64,000 nt of DNA from Nocardia sp. BMG111209 (GTDB taxonomy: Bacteria > Actinomycetota > Actinomycetes > Mycobacteriales > Mycobacteriaceae): assembly GCF_000381925.1 (NCBI RefSeq), contig NZ_KB907308.1, forward strand, positions 744,001-808,000. The letters run 5' to 3'. The position numbers were made by a program, and so were the translations under genes. Shown in pieces: positions 1 to 8,608 of this stretch. The notes under the pieces were generated by a model. The model saw nothing but the letters and a program-made list of their open reading frames with translations. It was not told the origin of the DNA and ran no database searches. Position 1 is the first letter of the stretch, and each line of letters begins with the position of its first letter.

Positions 1-641
1 ATCAGCGAGCCGCCCCACTTCGCGTCCAGCGCGGCCAGCCGCGGCCCGTGGTGCACACCCTCCATCGATTCGATCCGGAAACCGGCCTCCCGCAACAGTT
101 CCGAGAGTTCGGCGGCGTTCAGCTCCCGGGTGTGGAACGGGTTGAGCGGGGTGTCGCGGCCCGGCGAGAAGGTGATCCGGTTCGGGGTGCTGATCAGCAG
201 CCGGCCGCCCGGCCGCAGCACCCGCAGGCATTCCCGCAGGAAGGCCGGCTGATCCCAGAGATGTTCGATCACTTGGAAATTCACCACCACGTCCACCCCG
301 GCGCCGGCCAGCGGCAGATCGGCGAGGTTGCCCCGTACCATCGCCACCCGCGGGTACGCCGCGCGGACGTGCGCGGCCGCGCTCACGTCGTAGTCGAGCC
401 CCAGCACGGTGGTGGCGACCCCGGCGATCATGTCGGCCCCGTAACCCTCACCCGCACCCGCCTCCAGCACGGTCCGTCCGGCGCAGCGATCGAGCAGGCG
501 CGCGTAGACGATCTCGTGGCGGCGGAACCAGTAGTTCTCCGCCGGAATACCCGGTACGGTCCGCTCGCCGGTCAGCGGCAGCGGTTCGATCGGCATACCC
601 GGCACCGGCGCCGGTGGGGAATAAGAGAGAGCCTCGCTCAT
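1..641 (-). CDS. Class I SAM-dependent methyltransferase, partial (Rv3030-like)
   Basis: The gene starts at the ATG at 641 and runs off the left edge, so only the first 213 residues are visible. A Rossmann methyltransferase fold is clear: motif I reads VLEAGAGEGYG at about residues 58-68, followed by an LGLDYD acidic loop, and a VNFQVIEHLWDQ motif precedes LRVLRPGGRLLISTPN, as in methyltransferase family 11. It is divergent from etfB. In M. tuberculosis, as I recall, Rv3030 lies divergently beside fixA (Rv3029c) and methylates the methylglucose lipopolysaccharide made by the next genes, so this is probably the orthologue. The substrate is inferred from that gene order; the enzyme class is seen directly. 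Confidence 0.8.
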   Translation of the reverse strand, partial: MSEALSYSPPAPVPGMPIEPLPLTGERTVPGIPAENYWFRRHEIVYARLLDRCAGRTVLEAGAGEGYGADMIAGVATTVLGLDYDVSAAAHVRAAYPRVAMVRGNLADLPLAGAGVDVVVNFQVIEHLWDQPAFLRECLRVLRPGGRLLISTPNRITFSPGRDTPLNPFHTRELNAAELSELLREAGFRIESMEGVHHGPRLAALDAKWGGSL

Positions 642-706
642 CCTCCCGACGTTAGCGGTTGCGCTTACCATATCTGCCCCCCGACCCGGTCATGCCGAAC
701 ATCACG

Positions 707-734
707 CGCTAAGTTACCCATGAGTAACTTAGCG
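707..734. promoter_or_regulatory. Perfect 11-bp inverted repeat in the etfB/methyltransferase divergent region
   Basis: Arms cgctaagttac (707-717) and gtaacttagcg (724-734) are perfect complements around a 6-nt centre. The site lies 109 bp before etfB and 66 bp before the divergent methyltransferase start, so one bound dimer could control both. The form suits a TetR-type dimer, but no regulator is encoded beside it. Confidence 0.5.
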
Positions 735-842
735 TGGGGTAATGTCCGCAGAGAGCTGAATCAGCCACACCGTGGACGTACGGCGACACCGATCGTGCGA
801 CCCCATCCACGTGCACACCGAACAGGAGGTCGACGCAGACCA

Positions 843-1628
843 ATGCCGAACATCGTCGTACTGATCAAGCAAGTGCCCGATACCTGGTCCGAGCGCAAGC
901 TCACCGATGGTGACTACACCCTCGATCGCGAGGCCGCCGACGCCATTCTCGACGAGATCAACGAGCGGTCCGTCGAATCCGCGCTGCAGATCAAGGAAGC
1001 GCAGGGCGGCGAGGTCACGGTCCTCGCCCTGGGTCCGGAGCGGGCCGCCGAGGCCATCCGCAAGGCGCTGTCGATGGGCGCCGACAAGGCGATCCACATC
1101 AAGGACGACGCCATCCACGGTTCCGACGTGGTGCAGACCGCGTGGGTGCTGGCCGGCGCGCTGGGCCAGGTCGAGGGCGTCGAACTGGTCATCGCCGGTA
1201 ACGAGGCCACCGACGGCCGCGGCGGCGCGGTGCCCGCCATCATCGCGGAGTACCTGGGCATTCCGCAGCTGACCCACCTGCGCAAGCTGACCGTCGACGG
1301 CGACAAGGTCACCGGCGAGCGCGAGACCGACGAGGGCGTGTTCAGCCTCGAGGCCACGCTGCCCGCGATCGTGTCGGTCAACGAGAAGATCAACGAGCCG
1401 CGGTTCCCGTCCTTCAAGGGCATCATGGCCGCGAAGAAGAAGGAAGTTCAGGTGTTCACCCTGGCCGATCTGGGCATCGACCCGTCGACCGTGGGTGTGG
1501 CCAACGCGGGCAGCGCGGTCACCGGCGTGACCCCGAAACCGCCGCGCACCGCCGGCCAGAAGACCGCGGACGAGGGTGAGGGCGGCAGTCAGATCGCTCA
1601 GTACCTGGTGTCCCAGAAGATCATCTGA
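843..1628 (+). CDS. etfB: Electron transfer flavoprotein beta subunit (FixA/EtfB)
   Basis: 261 residues, starting at ATG 843 behind a clear aggaggt ribosome site (823-829). The product begins MPNIVVLIKQVPDT, typical of EtfB. The family signature appears at about residues 155-181 (RETDEG followed by LPAIVSV), and the AMP-binding stretch VIAGNEATDGRGG lies near 117-129. EtfB pairs with EtfA and carries electrons from acyl-CoA dehydrogenases to the membrane ETF:quinone oxidoreductase in fatty-acid oxidation. etfA follows after 41 bp with its own aggag site, forming a two-gene operon as in mycobacteria (Rv3029c-Rv3028c). A longer in-frame reading from position 48 crosses the divergent methyltransferase and is not used. 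Confidence 0.95.
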   Translation: MPNIVVLIKQVPDTWSERKLTDGDYTLDREAADAILDEINERSVESALQIKEAQGGEVTVLALGPERAAEAIRKALSMGADKAIHIKDDAIHGSDVVQTAWVLAGALGQVEGVELVIAGNEATDGRGGAVPAIIAEYLGIPQLTHLRKLTVDGDKVTGERETDEGVFSLEATLPAIVSVNEKINEPRFPSFKGIMAAKKKEVQVFTLADLGIDPSTVGVANAGSAVTGVTPKPPRTAGQKTADEGEGGSQIAQYLVSQKII

Positions 1629-1669
1629 CACCGGCTCACCGACTTCGACGAACTTCCAGGAGAACAGAA

Positions 1670-2629
1670 ATGGCTGAAGTACTCGTGCTCGTCGAGCACG
1701 CCGACGGCGCCCTCAAGAAGATCACCAACCAGCTGCTCACCGCCGCCCGCACCCTCGGCTCCGCCGCCGCGGTCGTGACCGGCGCGGCCGGCACCGGCGA
1801 CAAGCTGGCCGACGCGCTGGCCGCCGCGGGCGCCGAGAAGATCTACATCGCCGAATCCGACGATGTCGAGGGCTTCCTCGTCACCCCGAAGGTCGACGTG
1901 CTGGCCGGCCTGGTGGAGTCCGCCTCCCCCGCCGCCGTGCTGGTCGCCGCCACCGCCGAGGGCAAGGAGGTGTCCGGTCGCCTGGCCGCGCGCATCGGCT
2001 CCGGCCTGCTGGTCGACGTCATCGCGGTGAACGCCGACGGCAGCGCGAAGCACTCCATCTTCGGTGGCGCGTTCACCGTGGACGCCAAGGCCACCGGCGA
2101 CGTGCCGGTGATCTCGGTGCGCCCCGGCGCGATCGAGGCCGTGGCCGAGGCCGGCGCCGGCGAGAAGGTGACCGTCGAGGTGCCCGCCCAGGAAGAGGGC
2201 GTCACCAAGGTCGTCAACAAGCAGCCCGTGGTGGCCGGCGGCCGCCCGGAGCTCACCGAGGCCGCGATCGTGGTCTCCGGTGGCCGCGGCGTCGGCAGCG
2301 AGGACAACTTCCACAAGGTGATCGAGCCGCTGGCCGATTCGCTCGGCGCCGCGGTGGGCGCCTCCCGGGCCGCGGTCGACTCCGGTTACTACCCCGGTCA
2401 GTTCCAGGTGGGCCAGACCGGTAAGACGGTCTCCCCGCAACTGTATGTGGCACTGGGCATTTCGGGCGCGATCCAGCACCGCGCCGGAATGCAGACCTCG
2501 AAGACCATCGTCTCCGTCAACAAGGACGAGGAGGCGCCGATCTTCGAGATCACCGATTTCGGCATCGTGGGCGATCTGTTCAACGTCGCACCGCAGCTGA
2601 CCGAGGCGGTCAAGAACCACAAGAACTGA
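1670..2629 (+). CDS. etfA: Electron transfer flavoprotein alpha subunit (FixB/EtfA)
   Basis: 319 residues, the usual length. The N-terminal alpha/beta domain ([13 protein letters not shown]) is followed by the conserved FAD-binding C-terminal domain from about residue 190: [11 protein letters not shown], then [12 protein letters not shown], the [25 protein letters not shown] segment (split here from the family signature) and [21 protein letters not shown]. It holds the FAD of the ETF heterodimer. It is the second gene of the etfBA operon and is followed 42 bp later by a strong hairpin, so transcription probably ends there. Confidence 0.95.
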   Translation: MAEVLVLVEHADGALKKITNQLLTAARTLGSAAAVVTGAAGTGDKLADALAAAGAEKIYIAESDDVEGFLVTPKVDVLAGLVESASPAAVLVAATAEGKEVSGRLAARIGSGLLVDVIAVNADGSAKHSIFGGAFTVDAKATGDVPVISVRPGAIEAVAEAGAGEKVTVEVPAQEEGVTKVVNKQPVVAGGRPELTEAAIVVSGGRGVGSEDNFHKVIEPLADSLGAAVGASRAAVDSGYYPGQFQVGQTGKTVSPQLYVALGISGAIQHRAGMQTSKTIVSVNKDEEAPIFEITDFGIVGDLFNVAPQLTEAVKNHKN

Positions 2630-2671
2630 ACGGCAACCTGCGAAGGTAGCCAGCAAACGATAGCCAGCAAA

Positions 2672-2706
2672 CAGTGACCCCGGTCGGTTTTCGACCGGGG
2701 TCACTG
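2672..2706 (+). terminator. Intrinsic terminator-like hairpin after etfA
   Basis: A perfect 15-bp stem, cagtgaccccggtcg / cgaccggggtcactg, with loop gttttt-like gtttt. It begins 42 bp after the etfA stop. There is no long T tract, which is usual for GC-rich actinobacteria. Confidence 0.8.
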
Positions 2707-3024
2707 CCATTTCAGATTTGTGGCATATGCTGTGACATCTCGGGCCTGTTGCCGCGAGCCGTTGACAAACCAAGCGGTACATAACGTTTCGGTAGCTGTC
2801 TTGCCGGTTTGCTGATAACGTCAGGGCCCATCGAATACTCGAGCCGGATCCTCGGCAGGTGAGTCGATGAAGCGAATCTCGCTGTCTGCTATACCCGATT
2901 CGAGCATTTGTACCTGGCGGCGTGCGGTACCCGGCGTCGCCGACCCCTCCGAACGATCCCGACCTCCTGGTCGGCGAGTTGAGGAAAGGAATGGCGACCG
3001 GTCCGCCGGCAACGTGGATACCTG
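2707..3024. promoter_or_regulatory. Leader region of the conservon
   Basis: 318 bp without a convincing gene. A TTGACA hexamer lies at 2762-2767, followed by AT-richer sequence (tacataacgt, 2778-2787). Spacing to an obvious -10 is not ideal, so this is only a candidate promoter for the cvn operon. Short frames crossing the region lack actinobacterial codon bias and similarity to anything I recognise. Confidence 0.35.
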
Positions 3025-4416
3025 ATGAATCAGACTACCGCCGTTACGATTTCGTGGATTCTCGCCGCATGTCTGGTATTAGCCGTCACGGCCGCCCTCT
3101 ACGCGACCTACTACGCTGCACGGCAGCACGATCGCGCCGAGGCGGCCCGGCGGGCACTACAGACCCGCGCCGAGGAACTGGAACACTTCACCGGCAGCAC
3201 GATGCGCTATCTCTCGGAGGCCGCCCGCCGGGGCGAGGTGCCGCACGAGAAGCCCGTCGTCAGTACCGATCCCGAGTTCGCCCATGCGCTACATCGCTTG
3301 GCCGACAACTACATTCATGATCTACACCGCGTCCATGCCGAAACCCGGGACCTGACCCTGCGCGAGGCCGAGGCCGAGACCCGGGCCGCGGTCGCGCGGA
3401 CCGAGCAGGCCCTCCGCGGCGACGTGGAGACCAGCGCGCGCGACGCCACCGGCGGCGCCGTCCGCGCCTTCGGTACCTCGGTGGTGAGCATCGGCGCCGA
3501 TGTGAGCCAGGTGGTGAGCGTCGCCCTGCGCCGGCACCGCAGCGACGCGGTCTACGAGACGCTCATCCACATCGATCACAGCGTCCAGCAGATGATCCAT
3601 CTCGCGCAGTCGTATGTGATCGTCTGTGGCGGCCTGCCCGGCCGCCGCTGGCCGCGGCAGTTGCTCACCGACGTGGTCGGCGGTGCGATCGGCCGCGTCC
3701 GCGAGTACACCCGGGTGCGGCCGCAGCAACTCGACCGGATCGTGGTCAGCCGCGCGGTGGAACCGCTGGTGCACACGCTGGCGACGTTGCTGGACAACGC
3801 ACTTCGCTATTCGCCGCCGAACTCCTATGTCGACGTCAGCTTCCAGGAAGGCCATCACGGCGTGACGGTGCTGATCGACGACGCCGGTGTGCGGATGAAC
3901 GCCGACCAGCTGGAAGAGACGCGGGAGGTGCTGTCCGGCGACCGTGTGGTCGATGTGCTCCATCTCGGACTCACCCCGCGAGTCGGGTTCCCGGGTGTCG
4001 CCGCCCTCGCACGGCGGTACGGGTTCACCGTTCACATCGACGGGCCCAATGCCTACGGTGGCATGCGCGCCATGGTGTTCGTGCCGGAGACGCTGCTGAC
4101 TCCCCAGGAGTCACCGGTGCCCACTCCGGAGGTCGTGACACGCAAGGCCGAGGGCTCGGGACAGGAGCCGAGCATCATCGAGTCCGAGACGGTCCCACCC
4201 AGCGTTCCCGAGATCACCAACGGCGGACTGCCTCGCCGGCGCCGCCGGGCGGCGGCGCTGTCCGCCGTACCGCACACCCCGGAGACCTCGGCCGGGTATC
4301 TGGACGACGAGCGCCCCTCCGGCCCCGAGGTTCTCCCCCGGCCCGAGATCGCCGCCGAGTGGCGTATCGGCTCCCAGACCGGTCGCGCTGCCGCATACGA
4401 ACACACCGAAGGATGA
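3025..4416 (+). CDS. cvnA: Conservon sensor-kinase-like protein CvnA
   Basis: 463 residues. One N-terminal membrane segment (about 7-30), then a long charged helical region rich in Arg/Glu/Ala (about 33-150), and an HATPase_c domain whose N-box reads LLDNALRYSPPNSYVDV at about 254-270. The later nucleotide-binding boxes are degenerate and the C-terminal 80 residues are Pro/Glu/Arg-rich and low in complexity. No canonical phospho-accepting H-box is obvious. In Streptomyces conservons, CvnA is the membrane histidine-kinase-like partner of CvnB, CvnC and CvnD in a G-protein-like complex. Here it is followed by exactly those genes, which makes the identification firm even though its signal is unknown. 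Confidence 0.88.
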   Translation: MNQTTAVTISWILAACLVLAVTAALYATYYAARQHDRAEAARRALQTRAEELEHFTGSTMRYLSEAARRGEVPHEKPVVSTDPEFAHALHRLADNYIHDLHRVHAETRDLTLREAEAETRAAVARTEQALRGDVETSARDATGGAVRAFGTSVVSIGADVSQVVSVALRRHRSDAVYETLIHIDHSVQQMIHLAQSYVIVCGGLPGRRWPRQLLTDVVGGAIGRVREYTRVRPQQLDRIVVSRAVEPLVHTLATLLDNALRYSPPNSYVDVSFQEGHHGVTVLIDDAGVRMNADQLEETREVLSGDRVVDVLHLGLTPRVGFPGVAALARRYGFTVHIDGPNAYGGMRAMVFVPETLLTPQESPVPTPEVVTRKAEGSGQEPSIIESETVPPSVPEITNGGLPRRRRRAAALSAVPHTPETSAGYLDDERPSGPEVLPRPEIAAEWRIGSQTGRAAAYEHTEG

Positions 4417-4423
4417 CATCCTG

Positions 4424-4831
4424 ATGGGAACACCTGGATCTGCTGTTTTCGATACGAACAAGCTGTCGTGGACGCTCGACGAGCTCAACGTCCCCGGCGT
4501 CCGTTTCTCGGTACTGCTATCCGAGGACGGGCTGCGGATCGCGCACACCGGCGACATCACCGTCGACGACGCCGAACGCTTCTCCGCCGCGGCCTCGGGC
4601 CTGCGCTCCTTGGGTAAGGCGCTCGGCGAGTTCTGCGGCTCGACCGACGCGGTCCGCCAGAACATGACCGAGTACGACGGCGGCATGATCTTCATCACAG
4701 CCGCCGGGCAGGGCGCGCTGCTGGGTGTGTCGACCACGGTCGAGGTGGATGTCAGCCTGGTCGCGCACCGGATGAACGAACTCGCGGTGCGGGTCGGCCG
4801 CGAACTCGGTAGCTTGCCCCGGAAAGGGTGA
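4424..4831 (+). CDS. cvnB: Roadblock/LC7 protein CvnB
   Basis: 135 residues, a single roadblock/LC7 domain. The N-terminal helix LSWTLDELNVPGV leads into the strand-turn SVLLSEDGLRIAHTG and the helix AERFSAAASGLRSL, with a conserved C-terminal helix (LVAHRMNELAVRVG). Proteins of this family (MglB-like) regulate small GTPases, and in conservons CvnB acts with the CvnD GTPase. It begins 7 bp after cvnA and ends 9 bp before cvnC, so the genes are almost certainly cotranscribed. Confidence 0.92.
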   Translation: MGTPGSAVFDTNKLSWTLDELNVPGVRFSVLLSEDGLRIAHTGDITVDDAERFSAAASGLRSLGKALGEFCGSTDAVRQNMTEYDGGMIFITAAGQGALLGVSTTVEVDVSLVAHRMNELAVRVGRELGSLPRKG

Positions 4832-4840
4832 CCTCCGACC

Positions 4841-5191
4841 ATGAACACCCCGTGGAGCGATCCCGATCTGGTGCGGGCATACGTGCGAACGGGTGGGCGG
4901 TCGCGTCCCACCCGGGACATCGATCTCGTGACGCTGGTGACGGCGGCGCTTGACCCGGCGGCCAACGCCACTCCCGATGCCCGGCGCGTGATGAGCGTGT
5001 GCGACCGGCGGGGTGCGCTGTCCATCGCCGAAATCGCCGCCTACCTCGACCAACCGCCGTCCGTGGTGAAGATCATCGCGTCCGACCTGCTCGACAGCGG
5101 TCATCTGACCATCCCCACTCCGGTGGACAACCTTCCGGAGGCCGCTTTGCTCGAGGAGGTACTGAATGGGCTCCGCGCTCTCGCCGTCTGA
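4841..5191 (+). CDS. cvnC: DUF742 protein CvnC
   Basis: 116 residues matching DUF742. It opens with the family-typical DLVRAYVRTGGRSRPT, then DIDLVTLV, and a winged-helix-like part (ALSIAEIAAYLDQPPSVVKII followed by SDLLDSGHL, two adjacent pieces) at about 60-90. Its molecular role in conservons is not well defined; it may be a DNA-binding or adaptor protein. Its last 26 bp overlap the start of cvnD in another frame, the usual tight coupling for this gene pair. Confidence 0.9.
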   Translation: MNTPWSDPDLVRAYVRTGGRSRPTRDIDLVTLVTAALDPAANATPDARRVMSVCDRRGALSIAEIAAYLDQPPSVVKIIASDLLDSGHLTIPTPVDNLPEAALLEEVLNGLRALAV

Positions 5192-5792
5192 GCGCGTCGA
5201 GGTGGTGCCGCAACGCACCGTCGAATACGTGCCCGCGACCGTGACCCGTTCCGTGAAGCTGCTCGTCGCAGGCAATTTCGGTGTCGGCAAGACGACCTTC
5301 GTCAGCAGTGTGTCGGAGATCCGGCCGTTGCGGACCGAGGAGACCATCACCGAGGCCAGTATCGGCGTCGACGACATGGCCCATCTGCACGAGAAGACGA
5401 CCACCACCGTCGCCATGGATTTCGGCCGGATCACGCTGAATCCGCGGACCGTGCTGTACCTGTTCGGCACTCCCGGGCAGCAGCGCTTCCTGCCGCTGTG
5501 GGAGGAACTGGCGCGCGGCGCGCTCGGCGCGCTGGTCCTGGTCGACACTCGGCGCCTCGACAAGGCCGACGAGGTGCTGGCACACCTCGAGGAGCGGGGC
5601 GTGCCGTTCGCGGTGGCCGTCAACCAGTTCGAGGCGGCCCGCCGCTTCGAACTGGAGGACATCCGCGAGGCGCTGGACCTCGAACCCGTCACTCCGCTGA
5701 TCGCCGTGGATGCCCGCGACCGCCGCACCTGTCTGCAGTCGCTGATCACTCTCGTCGAATTCCTGTTTCATCGTCTGGAGCCCCATTCGTGA
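5166..5792 (+). CDS. cvnD: Conservon GTPase CvnD
   Basis: 208 residues, a small Ras-like GTP/ATP-binding protein. The P-loop is AGNFGVGKTTFV at about 35-46. The switch II equivalent is LFGTPGQQRF (about 99-108), with Gly in place of the usual Asp of DxxG. The base-recognition loop reads AVNQFE instead of NKxD. These variants are normal in the MglA-like conservon branch. It overlaps cvnC by 26 bp, and its stop overlaps the GTG start of the P450 by 4 bp (GTGA), so the P450 belongs to the same translational unit. Confidence 0.92.
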   Translation: MGSALSPSERVEVVPQRTVEYVPATVTRSVKLLVAGNFGVGKTTFVSSVSEIRPLRTEETITEASIGVDDMAHLHEKTTTTVAMDFGRITLNPRTVLYLFGTPGQQRFLPLWEELARGALGALVLVDTRRLDKADEVLAHLEERGVPFAVAVNQFEAARRFELEDIREALDLEPVTPLIAVDARDRRTCLQSLITLVEFLFHRLEPHS

Positions 5793-7027
5793 CACAAAAC
5801 CCGGTAGACGCTCGGCCGGTGCCGTTCGACTCCCCCGGCGGCACCGCCGGTCCGCGCGTGCCGATCTACACACCCGAGTTCGCCGCCGATCCGCACGCGG
5901 CCTACGCGGACATGCGCCACCGCTACGGCCCGCTGGTACCGGTCGACCTCGCACCCGGCGTGCCGGCGACGCTGGTCGTCGGGTACCGCACCGCGGTGCG
6001 GATCCTCAACGATCCGGATCACTTCCCCGCCGATCCGCGGATCTGGCAGAAGAGCGCACCCGCCGACTCGCCGATCATGGCGATGCTGGAATGGCGCCCG
6101 AATGCGTTGCGCAGCGCGGGAATCGAGCACGCGCGGTATCGGAAGGTCAACACCGCCGCGCTCGACGGTGTCGATCTGCACGCGCTGCACGCCACCATCG
6201 AGCGGCTGGCCGTCCCGCTGATCAACCGGTTCTGCGAGACCGGTTCCGCCGAACTCATCGCGGAGTACGCCTTCCCGCTGACCTTCGCCGTGTTCAACGC
6301 CATGCTGGGCTGTCCGGACGAGCTCGGCGAGCGGATCGCGTCGAGTATCGCGATGGTCTACGAGGGCGTGCCGGAGGGTGGCGACCTGCTCACCGGGGCC
6401 CTGATGGAACTGGTGAACCTGAAGCGCGCGCATCCGGGCAACGACGTCGCCACCCGGTTGATGCAGCATTCGGCCGGACTCGACGATGCCGAACTGGCCA
6501 ATCAGATCGTCACGCTCTACGGCGCGGGCACCGAGCCGGAGCAGAACCTCATCACCAACACCCTGCTGCTCATCCTCACCGACGACCGGTTCGCCGGCCG
6601 CGGCTGGCACGGTCGCAGTCTGTCCATCTCGGACGCGCTGAACGAGTTGCTGTTCACCGATCCGCCGGTCTCCAACTTCAGCGTGTCCTATCCGCGCCAG
6701 CCGGTCTTCATCGAGGGCCAGTGGTTGCCCGCGCACCATCCGGTGGTCATCTCCCTGTCGGCGGCCAATACCGATCCCGAGGTCGGCGCCCGCGCGCACA
6801 CCGGGAACCGGTCGCATCTGGCCTGGAGCGCCGGCCCGCACGCCTGTCCCGCGCGCTCGATGTCGTACGTGATCGCGCACGATGCCATCGAACAACTGCT
6901 GGACGCCATCCCGGAACCGCACCTGGCGGTGCCCGCCGCCGAATTGACCTGGCGGCCGGGACCTTTCCACCGTTCGCTGACCGCGCTGCCGATCACGTTC
7001 CCGAAGTCGCCGCCGCTGTCGGTGTGA
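5789..7027 (+). CDS. Conservon cytochrome P450, CYP157-like, without the ExxR motif
   Basis: 412 residues from GTG 5789, coupled to cvnD by a GTGA overlap. The haem loop is LAWSAGPHACPARSM with Cys353 as thiolate ligand. The I-helix reads GAGTEPEQ near 245-252, with Pro where the proton-relay Thr normally sits. The K-helix reads NELLFTDPP at about 285-293, so the ExxR arginine is replaced by Phe289. ExxR loss is known for the CYP157 family, whose genes sit in Streptomyces conservons, and the placement agrees. The protein may be an atypical oxygenase or a haem sensor working with the Cvn proteins; no substrate can be read from the sequence. Confidence 0.88.
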   Translation: MTQNPVDARPVPFDSPGGTAGPRVPIYTPEFAADPHAAYADMRHRYGPLVPVDLAPGVPATLVVGYRTAVRILNDPDHFPADPRIWQKSAPADSPIMAMLEWRPNALRSAGIEHARYRKVNTAALDGVDLHALHATIERLAVPLINRFCETGSAELIAEYAFPLTFAVFNAMLGCPDELGERIASSIAMVYEGVPEGGDLLTGALMELVNLKRAHPGNDVATRLMQHSAGLDDAELANQIVTLYGAGTEPEQNLITNTLLLILTDDRFAGRGWHGRSLSISDALNELLFTDPPVSNFSVSYPRQPVFIEGQWLPAHHPVVISLSAANTDPEVGARAHTGNRSHLAWSAGPHACPARSMSYVIAHDAIEQLLDAIPEPHLAVPAAELTWRPGPFHRSLTALPITFPKSPPLSV

Positions 7028-7033
7028 GCACCG

Positions 7034-7070
7034 GTCCCGGAAACCGTTCCACCGGAACGGTTTCCGGGAC
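7034..7070. terminator. Bidirectional terminator, 17-bp perfect stem
   Basis: gtcccggaaaccgttcc (7034-7050) pairs fully with ggaacggtttccgggac (7054-7070) across a 3-nt loop; a short tct-tg-t run follows. It lies between the convergent conservon P450 (stop 7027) and the acyltransferase gene (stop 7079), so it probably serves both transcripts. Confidence 0.88.
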
Positions 7071-7078
7071 TCTTGTAT

Positions 7079-8302
7079 TCAGGGCACGGTCGTCAGGTAC
7101 GACCGCAGCACCGCCAGCCGACTCTGCCGGGACTCCACGGCCACCGTCTGCGGCGCGCTGACCTGCACCCGCATCCGGCCCTGGAAGATGTTGACGAAAT
7201 ACAGCGTGGTGCCGGATGTCTCGGCCAGGCCGACGGTGCCGGGCCGGCGGGGCCGGTGATAGATCGTGGCGTGGAAATCCTCGAACGCCAGGCCGGCCGG
7301 CACCCGCGGGGGCACGATCGTCTGCCAGTTGGTGGTCAGCACCGCGCCGGGGCCGTGCCCGCCGATCTCGCCGAACGCCTCCGGCAGCCGCAGGGCCGAC
7401 TCCCGGACGGTGCCCTCGACCAGTTCCGCGCGCAGATTGTCGGAGAAGGCCCGCGCCAGCCCGACCTGATCGGTGATCCCGGCCGGGGCCCGGAAGCGGC
7501 CGATGCCCAGGACCGCCGTCCCCGCGGTGACCGGCGTCGGTGGCCTGGTCACCGCGCGCATGTTCATCGGATAGTGGAAGCGGATATCGGCCGGGGCCAG
7601 GCCGAGGCAGTCCGCCTCGGCCCGGACGATCGCCGCGGTGACCAGGCTGTTGACCGTCACCAGCTCGTGTTTGGCGAGCTCGACCAGCTGATCGGTCTCC
7701 GCCGCCGTCAGGCGCAGCGACAGGATCCGCGGCACGGACCCGGCCACGCCCGGTTCCGGCGGTCGCGCGGCCGATCCGGGCCGCCGGTCGGGGGCCCGGC
7801 CGGACAGCAGTTCCTCCGCCGAGGCCGGATACTCGTGCGGTACGACCAGGAAGGTCCGGTTCTCCATCAGATCGGTGTAGTACGACCACAATTGGGCCAG
7901 CATCGCCGAGGCCGACAGGGCGTCGGCGATGCAGTGGTGGATGAGCAGGGTCACCACCGCGCGGCGGCCGTCGCGGACCACGTACAGACCCGCCAGGCTG
8001 GTCTCCGGATCCGGGTCGGCCCCGGCCAGCGGATCGTCGAGCCGGCCGTCCCGCACGAACGGCGCGGGCCGGGGGCCGGCCGTCCGGATCAGGTTGTGGC
8101 CGTGGCCGTCCCAGCTCAGACAGGTGGTCAGGACCGGATGGCTGTCGATGAGCGCGTCGTACGCGTCCGCCAGGGTGTCGGCATCCAGTGTGCCGACCGC
8201 CCACAGGGACAGCCCGATGTACTCACCGAAGCCGACGAACATCTCCTCGCTCGGCGCGAGCTGCCTGATCTTCGAACCATGCTGGGGCGCAACAGTATTC
8301 AT
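7079..8302 (-). CDS. Condensation-domain / PapA-like acyltransferase
   Basis: 407 residues from ATG 8302, which overlaps the carrier-protein stop by 4 bp (ATGA). The catalytic HHxxxD motif is intact: LIHHCIADALSA, with His122-His123 and Asp127. The rest has the two-lobed shape of NRPS condensation domains and mycobacterial Pap acyltransferases (DALIDSHPVLTT near 49-60; VTVNSLVTAAIVRA in the second lobe). Such stand-alone proteins move an acyl chain from a carrier protein to an alcohol or amine. Here the donor is probably the adjacent carrier protein, loaded by the ligase upstream. The acceptor is unknown. It is the last gene of the four-gene operon. Confidence 0.82.
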   Translation of the reverse strand: MNTVAPQHGSKIRQLAPSEEMFVGFGEYIGLSLWAVGTLDADTLADAYDALIDSHPVLTTCLSWDGHGHNLIRTAGPRPAPFVRDGRLDDPLAGADPDPETSLAGLYVVRDGRRAVVTLLIHHCIADALSASAMLAQLWSYYTDLMENRTFLVVPHEYPASAEELLSGRAPDRRPGSAARPPEPGVAGSVPRILSLRLTAAETDQLVELAKHELVTVNSLVTAAIVRAEADCLGLAPADIRFHYPMNMRAVTRPPTPVTAGTAVLGIGRFRAPAGITDQVGLARAFSDNLRAELVEGTVRESALRLPEAFGEIGGHGPGAVLTTNWQTIVPPRVPAGLAFEDFHATIYHRPRRPGTVGLAETSGTTLYFVNIFQGRMRVQVSAPQTVAVESRQSRLAVLRSYLTTVP

Positions 8303-8571
8303 TGCCCCCCGCTCGCCTCGCGCAGGCCCCCGATCTGCGTGACCAGATCCGAGAGGCTCTGGGCGGGTGGCACCGCCGCCGTCATCAGGGTGACCCCGTA
8401 CATGTGCTCGAGCTGGGTGACGGCGCGCAATTGCTTGATCGAATCCGCCCCCTCGATGTGCAACAGGAGGGTCTCCGGTTCGAGATTGTCGGCGGGGACG
8501 TCGAATTCCCGGGAGATCACCTCGACGACGGACTTCCACAGTTCGTCCTGCCGCAACGATCGACTGGTCAT
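8299..8571 (-). CDS. Free-standing acyl carrier protein
   Basis: 90 residues with the fold of an acyl/peptidyl carrier protein. The 4'-phosphopantetheine attachment motif is GADSIKQLRAV; the serine follows the Asp as in the usual DSL motif, with Ile in place of Leu. Helix 1 (ELWKSVVEVISREFDV) and helix 3 (LSDLVTQIGGL) fit the family. It lies 37 bp downstream of the fatty-acyl-AMP ligase and overlaps the acyltransferase by ATGA, consistent with serving as the thioester carrier between the two enzymes. It could also present the acyl chain to the P450. Confidence 0.88.
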   Translation of the reverse strand: MTSRSLRQDELWKSVVEVISREFDVPADNLEPETLLLHIEGADSIKQLRAVTQLEHMYGVTLMTAAVPPAQSLSDLVTQIGGLREASGGQ

Positions 8572-8608
8572 GATTACCTACTTCTCGCGTGATTTTCTCG
8601 GTGACGTA

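Noticed and set aside
48..842. N-terminal extension of EtfB starting at position 48
   Set aside because: It runs over the divergent methyltransferase. The ATG at 843 has an aggaggt site and matches known EtfB starts.
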